From JAAYFT01 sp041655755 (GTDB lineage: Bacteria > Bacillota > Clostridia > Tissierellales > Tissierellaceae), in the NCBI GenBank assembly GCA_041655755.1, contig JBBAEY010000005.1:1-51434 (forward strand): DNA of 51,434 bases, given 5' to 3'. The position numbers and the translations under genes were made by a program. The notes beneath the pieces are model-generated. The model searched no databases. It was not told the origin of the DNA and saw only the letters and a list, made by a program, of their open reading frames with translations. Each line of letters opens with the position of its first letter. Within the stretch, counting starts at the first letter, position 1. Below, in pieces: positions 41,340 through 48,525 of this stretch.

Positions 41340-44300
41340 TTATGGTGCTGGTACTACGACTTTTGCTGCGTATACAACTGAATTAGTATCTTTATCTCTT
41401 AGTAAGATATAGTATACTTCATCAGTAGCTGTTGCTGTGCCTATTTCATTAGTTCCATTACCACCAGTTGCAATTAAATCTGTTGCTAAATCGTCATCTT
41501 TATATACTTCTACATCGAAAGCAGTAGTATCTATAGCTTGATCATATGATTTAACTTCCTTATCACCATTAGCAATATTTAATCCTAAATCTGGTGTTAC
41601 ACCTGATTTTACGAATGTGAATTCATTTGTTCCATCATCTACGATAAATTTGTAATCGTATCCATTTAACAATGTTGTTGGAATAGTAATTCCTTCTGTA
41701 CTATTGGTTCCTGCATAGGATAAATCTGATACGATAAATGTCTCAACTTTATCTTCATCAACTTCATAAACTTTTATTCCTGCAATATCAAAGGTTGCAC
41801 TTACCTCAACATCAGTTGCGTTAATTATGCTAACTCCTGTAACATAGCTACCTGTAGCTAGTACATCAGTTCCTAAGAAATCCCATTCAAAGTTGTCAAT
41901 TTCCTCTCTCTTACCTGCTAAATCCATGGACCCTACTTTTGTTGATAGGTAATAAACCATTGATCCCTTGGTATTATAACTTAGAGAAACTTTACTAGCA
42001 TCACTTGTTAAAGTACCTGTTACTGTTTTAGGAACTTCTTTTCCTGTTTTTTCATCTATATAGTAGATTTTATAAGTTCCAGCTTGTTTAAGGTCTTCAT
42101 CATATTCTACTATAACTGTTTTATTATCTACCGCTTCTACACCAACTACTGAAGGAGCTACATCATCGTAGTAATTTGCAACGAATTTGTAATTGCTAGT
42201 TGGGGCCTTATCTCCTAGATCTTTTACATTAGCAGTAAAACTATTCAATGTATACTCTTTATCGTATACTAAAGGTACATCAAATACAATTTTCCACTCA
42301 GTTTCATGCGTATTTTTTGATGCTGCTAGCTTTTTAGCTGTTCCTTTTGGACCTAAATCTGTAATGAATTGGTCTGCAGTAGTATTCAATTTAACAGGTT
42401 CGTTGAATGTAAGAACTATTGTTTTCACATTCACCTGGTCATCATATTCTACTTCAGGTGCCTCATTTGCAACATTTTTAACTCCAACAAATGTTTCACC
42501 AATTATATCCATTTGATTACCTGCTGCATCTTTAAATACACCATTGTCAAATGTGTAGGTTTCGTTTTCCATAGTCCCACCTGAAACTTTGTATACTATT
42601 GTAGTCCCATCATTTATAAACCCACTCTCAAGTAATGTTATGCCTATATCTTCAACAGTTGGTGCTGTTACTTCTGTCACAGCTTCATCAAAGTTTATAT
42701 GAACTTCAAAACTGTTTTCAGCATATGCATAAGCGAATATTGGAGGTGTAGTATCTAGTGAAGATGCAACTGCTATAAAGGAAACAGTTTTCTTTGGCAT
42801 TAAATTACCAAATTCATCTTCTATATTTTCTATTATCAGTTTATAAGGTTTGTTGGCTGTTAAATCACCTGTTTTTAATGTTACAACTTTAAATCCTTCT
42901 GCTGCCTTCGCTGTAGCTGAAATCGCAGTGCCTACACCATCAATTGTGTAGTTAGTTGGATCCTTAGCTATTTCTCCAACTAAGTCATTCTTTTCAGTAA
43001 ATTCCACAACTACGGTTGAGCCAGTATGCTTAACAGATTTTACAGTCGGAGGTGTAACGTCTATTTCAGAACCTTTGAATGTTCTTTTTACTAATTTCAT
43101 AGCATTGCCATATTCATCTTCTACACCACTAATTTCTATGGTATAGGTTACCTTATCATCTTGTTCTTCAGTTAAAAGGGTAACTCCCTGTGCTTCATAG
43201 TAAGCATCTGGATAACCATCTGACCATGATTCTGCTTCTAATACTGCCAATTCTACAGTATCTGCACCATCTCTGTAGGTAATCTTATAGTTTGATAAGT
43301 CCTCAACTGAGGCAACATCCAAAGCACTTGTATCATAGAATTCTAATTCAACTACATTAGCATTCTTTGCATCTGGATTTCCTACCATTGTTGGTGGTGT
43401 TTTATCTGCTCTCATTCCTCTAAATGTAAATGTTTTAGTCTTAATTACATTATTAAGGACTGAATCATCTGTAACTCCAGCTATGGTAAGTTTATATGCT
43501 TTATTAGCCTCTTGCTCTTCAGTTGTTAGAAGGACAGTATCATACAAACCATCATTGCCCTTTCTATCATATGCCTTCGCCTCTACTACATCTAAGCCTT
43601 CTATTTCGTAGTTTTCTACTGCCTCTAAGGATTCTTTGTTCATTCCAAATGGTCCTTCGTTAAATGTTACTTCTACTAAAGTGTTGCTTAGTACTCCAGG
43701 AAGGCCACTAACTGTTGGAGCCCCTGTGTATTCCACTGCCCTAAGGTTTTGTGTGAATTTCTTCATTACTACGCCATCGCTATTTGTTACATTTTCAACT
43801 GTAAGTTTGTAAGTTGTATTTTTCTTGGCTGAATCTGTTTCAAGTTCTACAACTTTTCTACCACCGTCTAATGAAACATTGACTATTTGTAAGTCTTTGT
43901 CAAATACGTAGTTTTCAACATTTTCTGCTGTTGCTTTGTCCATTACATCAGAAAATTCAACTTCGAATCTGTTTGTGTCAGTACCCTTAGCTGATTTTAC
44001 GGTTGGAGCAGTTTTATCTACTGCAACACCTGTAAAGTTAAGTGATTTGCCATTAGCCTTTACAGTGTAAGCTGTACCTGCTGTTAAAGCTTCTGTTTCA
44101 AGTACGAATACCTTAGCTGATTCTTTAACTAGGCCCTTAACTTCTACTTCTGTTGTAGTGCCTTTTTTAACGATTGCGAAGTCAGCTACTGAAGCGTCTA
44201 CTTCTTCTTCAACTTTTACTTCAACCTTGTCGTTAGCTACTGCTTTAGCTGCAGTGATTTCGATGTCAGTTGATAGTTCTACTTCTTCTTCTGGCATTTC

Positions 44301-44891
44301 AACATCTAGTTTGTCAGCTAATGTTTCTTCTGAGCCATTAACTTCAGTGCCTAGAGCGTTGAATGTCAATACTGCCATTGTGCCTCTCTTTAGTACACTG
44401 CCTTCTACTGCATCTGATTCTTCTAGAAGACCTAGGTCTAAAGCAAGTTCAAACGCGCTTTCATATACGTCTGTACCTTCTTCTTCGTATCCTAATGCTC
44501 TAAGAAGGAATGCTGCATATTGGTCTGATAGTAGTGGTTGTTTGTAACCAAATTTATCTGCACCAATACCTTTTGTGAAGCCATTAGCAAATGCCCAGGC
44601 TACGAATGGAACATAATAATTATCCTCTACGTCTACGAATGGATAATCTTCCCCAACTGGGAATTCCTCTGCAACTTCTTCTTCTCCTAGTAATCTTGCT
44701 AGCATTACTAGTCCTTGTTCCCTTGTTAGGTCATCCCCTAGGAATAAATCGCCTTTGCCATCTCCCTTTAAGATGCCTAACGACTCTAGAAATTCTGCCT
44801 TATCAACATCAGTACTTGGTGCTGCAAATACTGTAGTGAAAGTACCCAGAACCATTACTAGAGCTAATAAAAGTGATAGGGTTCTCTTCAT
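41340..44891 (-). CDS. Large S-layer protein: three SLH motifs and Ig-like domains
   Basis: The 1183-residue protein has a signal peptide (1-23, AFA). Three SLH motifs span about 27-70, 83-135 and 143-185. Then at least eight Ig-like domains of roughly 100 residues each share the pattern APTVKSAKGTDTNRFEVEFSDVMD...NYVFD...Y.LTVENVTNSDG. The composition is acidic with no cysteine visible, as in paracrystalline S-layer proteins. GGAGGTTTTT lies before the ATG. Size and domain layout make it a good candidate for the main S-layer subunit. It ends with a strong terminator and is followed by the IS66 insertion. Confidence 0.88.
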   Translation of the reverse strand: MKRTLSLLLALVMVLGTFTTVFAAPSTDVDKAEFLESLGILKGDGKGDLFLGDDLTREQGLVMLARLLGEEEVAEEFPVGEDYPFVDVEDNYYVPFVAWAFANGFTKGIGADKFGYKQPLLSDQYAAFLLRALGYEEEGTDVYESAFELALDLGLLEESDAVEGSVLKRGTMAVLTFNALGTEVNGSEETLADKLDVEMPEEEVELSTDIEITAAKAVANDKVEVKVEEEVDASVADFAIVKKGTTTEVEVKGLVKESAKVFVLETEALTAGTAYTVKANGKSLNFTGVAVDKTAPTVKSAKGTDTNRFEVEFSDVMDKATAENVENYVFDKDLQIVNVSLDGGRKVVELETDSAKKNTTYKLTVENVTNSDGVVMKKFTQNLRAVEYTGAPTVSGLPGVLSNTLVEVTFNEGPFGMNKESLEAVENYEIEGLDVVEAKAYDRKGNDGLYDTVLLTTEEQEANKAYKLTIAGVTDDSVLNNVIKTKTFTFRGMRADKTPPTMVGNPDAKNANVVELEFYDTSALDVASVEDLSNYKITYRDGADTVELAVLEAESWSDGYPDAYYEAQGVTLLTEEQDDKVTYTIEISGVEDEYGNAMKLVKRTFKGSEIDVTPPTVKSVKHTGSTVVVEFTEKNDLVGEIAKDPTNYTIDGVGTAISATAKAAEGFKVVTLKTGDLTANKPYKLIIENIEDEFGNLMPKKTVSFIAVASSLDTTPPIFAYAYAENSFEVHINFDEAVTEVTAPTVEDIGITLLESGFINDGTTIVYKVSGGTMENETYTFDNGVFKDAAGNQMDIIGETFVGVKNVANEAPEVEYDDQVNVKTIVLTFNEPVKLNTTADQFITDLGPKGTAKKLAASKNTHETEWKIVFDVPLVYDKEYTLNSFTANVKDLGDKAPTSNYKFVANYYDDVAPSVVGVEAVDNKTVIVEYDEDLKQAGTYKIYYIDEKTGKEVPKTVTGTLTSDASKVSLSYNTKGSMVYYLSTKVGSMDLAGKREEIDNFEWDFLGTDVLATGSYVTGVSIINATDVEVSATFDIAGIKVYEVDEDKVETFIVSDLSYAGTNSTEGITIPTTLLNGYDYKFIVDDGTNEFTFVKSGVTPDLGLNIANGDKEVKSYDQAIDTTAFDVEVYKDDDLATDLIATGGNGTNEIGTATATDEVYYILLRDKDTNSVVYAAKVVVPAP

Positions 44892-45125
44892 TCTTTAAAA
44901 ACCTCCTTTAAAATTATAATTTTCTTGCAGATTATAATGGTAAACTATAACTGCATTCTAAAGATTATTATAACACCTAGCCCTTGAAGGGTCAACATCA
45001 TTATCCAATTGTAATGATATTGTAATAAAGCATGTTTTCTTCGGTGCTATTTATATGGACATTATATACTATATTTTCTGAAAATACTATTACAATTATG
45101 TTACAAATATATTAAATTGCTGCCC

Positions 45126-46589
45126 TCAATTATTTAGTATTCCTTCCATGTAATCGTATCTTAGGTTTTCCTGCATGTAGTTGATTAGGTTGACTATGAG
45201 ACTTGCTGCTTCTCCCTTTGTCAGATACCTGTTGGGGTAGAGATAGTCCGTATCTTCTATTAGTCCTAGCATCTTGACTACATATATATGGTCTTTTGCC
45301 CAGTCAGGTATACTTGCCTCATCTTTATATTCCAATGAATATTTGCCTATGGGTGCCTGGTTCTTTAGTCCCAATATGCGGGATACTATGGTGTAGGCCT
45401 CTGATCTGATGAGTGGGTCATCTGGTCTGAAGTTTGGTTCCTCCACTCCTATCATGACCCCTAGCTTGCCTACTGCCTCTATATAGTCAAAGTTTCTATG
45501 ATTCTCCGATACGTCATTGAATAGTGGCTTTGGTGGCTCTGCCTTGTTTCTACCTGATCCCGTCTTCTTCTTTACTTCTTCCTTTTCTATTGGTATATCC
45601 ATGGTCTTTGCTATGATCCTCGCAAAGTCACCCCTTGTAATCTCTGAATTTGGCCCTATGGATATGCTATTGAGGGGGAGGCCTTCCATGCTAGCTAATA
45701 GGAGCAATTCTCCTTCGTATTGGTGTCCCAGCACATCTCTGACACTGGGGATGTTGAGCCTTTCTATCCTTGGATTGGTGTCTAGGGCAAAGCTGTCCAT
45801 GCCAATATTTCTTCCTTTTAATATACTGTCGTTCTTTATCCTAGGCAAATCGTATTTGTACTTTAGGACATTTTCCTCTTTCTCTGTAATCCTATAGCCT
45901 CCATTGAAGCTTATTTGACTGGGTAGATTCTCTGCATAGGAGTAGTCTTTGGTCTTGTTGTAGGATGCTTCCACTGTCGCTGTACCTTCCCAACTGTTTT
46001 TTGGCTCTAGCTTATCGTCAAAGGTCAGGGAATAGTCTACTATTTGAGTCTCTGTTGCCGACCAAGGGCTGTCATAGCCTACTAGATTGCCTATGGTGGT
46101 TACTTCTACTGTTGCCTCCACATTTTTCCCCTTGCCAATGGTGTAGAGTTTTCTAGCTGCATAGTCTCCTGCATAGTAGCCTATGAGGGGCGTATTGTGG
46201 GTGACTGAACCTTGGTTCCACACATAATTGCCTTTTTCTACTGTATATTTAGTTTTATCTATAGTTACGGTTTCTGTGTACTTGTCTATTTCCTTGGTGG
46301 TGGTGATTTGCCCTTCTTTTTCTTGGTGAAGGTTTTTTAAGGTCACTGTTCGGCTCAAGCTTGCCTTGTAGGATGGGTTTGCCAGGTCGTATTTGTAGGT
46401 TTCCTTGGTTGTATCTCCTGAAACCTTTAGTGTCCCTTCCATCAATATGGGCTCTCCTGTGACAAATACTACTTCTTTGTAGGTGAATTCATCTTGTATG
46501 CCGCCTTCGTAGCCCGGGATATTGATGGCGGCTGCTCCCTGGGAGGCAATTAGTATTATTATTGCTATTATTGCTATTGTTTTTTTCAT
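45126..46589 (-). CDS. Secreted SLH-domain protein
   Basis: The 487-residue protein has a signal peptide (1-21, AAA) and an N-terminal beta-rich region of unknown fold (about 25-290). It ends with three SLH motifs (about 300-345, 365-420 and 425-475; LFNDVSENHRNFDYIEAVGKLGVMIGVEEPNFRPDDPLIRSEA is the clearest). The KKKTGSGRNKAEPPKP linker between motifs is basic. It follows the secreted beta-rich gene and precedes the main S-layer gene on the same strand. It is a wall-bound partner of the S-layer by inference. Confidence 0.85.
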   Translation of the reverse strand: MKKTIAIIAIIILIASQGAAAINIPGYEGGIQDEFTYKEVVFVTGEPILMEGTLKVSGDTTKETYKYDLANPSYKASLSRTVTLKNLHQEKEGQITTTKEIDKYTETVTIDKTKYTVEKGNYVWNQGSVTHNTPLIGYYAGDYAARKLYTIGKGKNVEATVEVTTIGNLVGYDSPWSATETQIVDYSLTFDDKLEPKNSWEGTATVEASYNKTKDYSYAENLPSQISFNGGYRITEKEENVLKYKYDLPRIKNDSILKGRNIGMDSFALDTNPRIERLNIPSVRDVLGHQYEGELLLLASMEGLPLNSISIGPNSEITRGDFARIIAKTMDIPIEKEEVKKKTGSGRNKAEPPKPLFNDVSENHRNFDYIEAVGKLGVMIGVEEPNFRPDDPLIRSEAYTIVSRILGLKNQAPIGKYSLEYKDEASIPDWAKDHIYVVKMLGLIEDTDYLYPNRYLTKGEAASLIVNLINYMQENLRYDYMEGILNN

Positions 46590-46615
46590 ATGGCACCTCT
46601 TTCAGTTATTTAAGA

Positions 46616-46753
46616 TCCTTCGACTGTTCCAGTCTCAGGATGACAGTGGGTCCTTCGACTGTACCAGTCTCAGGATGACAGTGGGGTCCTTCGACTGTGC
46701 CAGTCTCAGGATGACAGTGGGTCCTTCGACTGTGCTAGTCTCAGGATGATAGT
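46616..46753. repeat. Four tandem copies of a 35-bp dispersed-type repeat
   Basis: Units start at 46616, 46651, 46687 and 46722 (TCCTTCGACTGTNCCAGTCT followed by CAGGATGACAGTGGG). The TCCTTCGACT...CAGGATGACA core is the same class as the TTCGGAATGACA block at 9040-9052. It lies in the upstream region of the SLH gene at 46589. It is noncoding, because the frame through it is just the repeat. Confidence 0.88.
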
Positions 46754-46769
46754 TGTAAGGCTTATACTG

Positions 46770-48287
46770 CTAGTCCTCTATTATTAGTACATAGCTTTCG
46801 GTCCTTGACGATAGCTTTTCGCTTAGGAGGTAGACTTTGGCGCCTTTGGTTAGGCTATGGAGTCTCTCCAGGGGCAGGGCTGTATCGTTTAGCAGTATTA
46901 CAGATCTATCTAGGTCTACTGTTTCCCCTGAAGAATCTTCCCAGCTACTGTTCAATGTGTTGTATGCCTTTACCTTATCTAGGCTTATGGTTTGCTCGTC
47001 TAGGTCTATATCCTCTATCTCTCCCATGATGGAGTAGCTTAGGTTTATGTTTTGATTGTAGATTTGCCTATGGGGTACTAGGTTTAGTGCCAATAGTTCC
47101 TTGCCATACTCTCCTTCCCTGACTATGAAATATGCCTGTTTATTCTTGTAGTAGTCTTTTGCTATTCTATTTCTCAGGGTCAGGTTCTTTATTTGGTTTA
47201 TATTTATATATCTAGAGGATATAAAGTGGAGTGGATCTATGTTTTCCTTTAGCTCACTGTCGTATATGAGGGTATCCTCTGACAAGGTAAATCTTTGCTT
47301 GTCCTCTATGGCTTTCCATTTCCCGTCCTCTAACACCTGATAATCCAGTCTATAGTTGAGTTTTCCTATCTCTAGCTGATATTCAAATATATCTTCCAGC
47401 CTGCCCCTATATATGGATATGGCGGTGTCGTCTTTTCTTTCGTCCAATATATTTGTGTCTAGGGATATGATGGAGGTGTTTTTCCTTCCAAGGCTATTAT
47501 CTACTATGGCCAGTATGTCGTCGTATTTGTCGAGGTTGAGGTAGTCTACTAATCTATTGTCTTTTACTACTATGGTTCCTTGGTCTAGGTCTAGGGTGGT
47601 GCTGTTCACTACCATATTACCTATGGTGTATAGGATATTGGATATTTTTCCTTGGTAGGTCTGGGCTAGTCCATTCTTTACTGTTAGTTTTGCTATATTC
47701 TGTCTTCCAAGGTTTTCGTCATAGGCTATATAGGCCTCTTTGCCTTTTTGAATTTTTAGTTTTTCTAGTGTGGTTTTTTGGTTTCCATTGTATAGGTTGT
47801 TTCCCGACGTCTTTAATTTTATGGTGTATTTTGTTTGTGGTATCCATTTTCCTTCCTTATATATATAGGGGTTTTTGATTGTGATTTCTTTATTTCTATC
47901 GTCAACTAACTCAATTTTTCCCCTTAGGATTCCCTTGATGTTTTGTCCCTGGTCTTCTATTTTTATATTTGCTACCTCTGATGCATATATGCTATCAAAA
48001 CTAAGGAGGACCTTGTCGCCTTCTTTTACCTGATTCAATCCTATGAGTTCTCCTCTTTTTTGGAAGGAGGTGTTTTCTGTTATTTTATATTTTTCTCTTC
48101 CTTGATTGCTATTGATTTCTATTTGGTCTTTTTCTATAAATAGTACTTCTCCCTGCCTATATCTGGTGCCGGGTATTATATAGCCGTCCCTCTCGGGGTC
48201 GTCCAGTTCTATTGGCTGGTATTTTCCGTATGAGGTTATTGGGACCAGTAGAGCTAAGAGGACTATATAGATTAAATACTTTTTCAT
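46770..48287 (-). CDS. Secreted beta-rich protein of unknown function
   Basis: The 505-residue protein has a signal peptide (1-21, TSYG) and then several repeats of about 80-100 residues, each with a short motif of the form G-x-I/L-x-x-I...I-T-I/L-x...Y (KGILRGKIELVDDRNKEITIKNPYIY; YQGKISNILYTIGNMVVN; SIMGEIEDIDLDEQTISLD). That suggests tandem OB- or barwin-like beta domains. It has no SLH or sorting motif and may be held by partner proteins. AAAAGGAGG precedes the ATG. It lies between two S-layer-type genes on the same strand. Confidence 0.7.
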   Translation of the reverse strand: MKKYLIYIVLLALLVPITSYGKYQPIELDDPERDGYIIPGTRYRQGEVLFIEKDQIEINSNQGREKYKITENTSFQKRGELIGLNQVKEGDKVLLSFDSIYASEVANIKIEDQGQNIKGILRGKIELVDDRNKEITIKNPYIYKEGKWIPQTKYTIKLKTSGNNLYNGNQKTTLEKLKIQKGKEAYIAYDENLGRQNIAKLTVKNGLAQTYQGKISNILYTIGNMVVNSTTLDLDQGTIVVKDNRLVDYLNLDKYDDILAIVDNSLGRKNTSIISLDTNILDERKDDTAISIYRGRLEDIFEYQLEIGKLNYRLDYQVLEDGKWKAIEDKQRFTLSEDTLIYDSELKENIDPLHFISSRYININQIKNLTLRNRIAKDYYKNKQAYFIVREGEYGKELLALNLVPHRQIYNQNINLSYSIMGEIEDIDLDEQTISLDKVKAYNTLNSSWEDSSGETVDLDRSVILLNDTALPLERLHSLTKGAKVYLLSEKLSSRTESYVLIIED

Positions 48288-48322
48288 AAGCTACCTCCTT
48301 TTTTACTTATATGTACTCATTT

Positions 48323-48492
48323 AGGTCCAATGATACTCCTTTCGTTTCGAGATTTGACGTTTTCTTACACTCATTAAAAAATAGGAAATCAATGGAACGC
48401 TTCGCTAAAATCCCTGATATTCCAAAACGATTTTTTAATTTCGCTTGAAAACATTGCAAATCTCTCAAAGGCAGTCGTATCATTTAGGACCT
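48323..48492. repeat. Imperfect 170-bp inverted repeat (possible MITE-like element)
   Basis: The left arm AGGTCCAATGATAC...GAGATTTGACGTTTTC is complementary, with small gaps, to the right arm GAAAACATTGCAAATCTC...GTATCATTTAGGACCT. Outer ends pair best (AGGTCC with GGACCT) and the centre is less regular. There is no open frame. It could form a long hairpin in the gap between two S-layer cluster genes. Confidence 0.6.
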
Positions 48493-48525
48493 AGGTCTGT
48501 TTTACAAAATGTATCTATGGAATCT

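Noticed and set aside
46522..46749. 75-residue rightward frame with repeated SLRMTVGS
   Set aside because: It is only the translation of the 35-bp tandem repeat.
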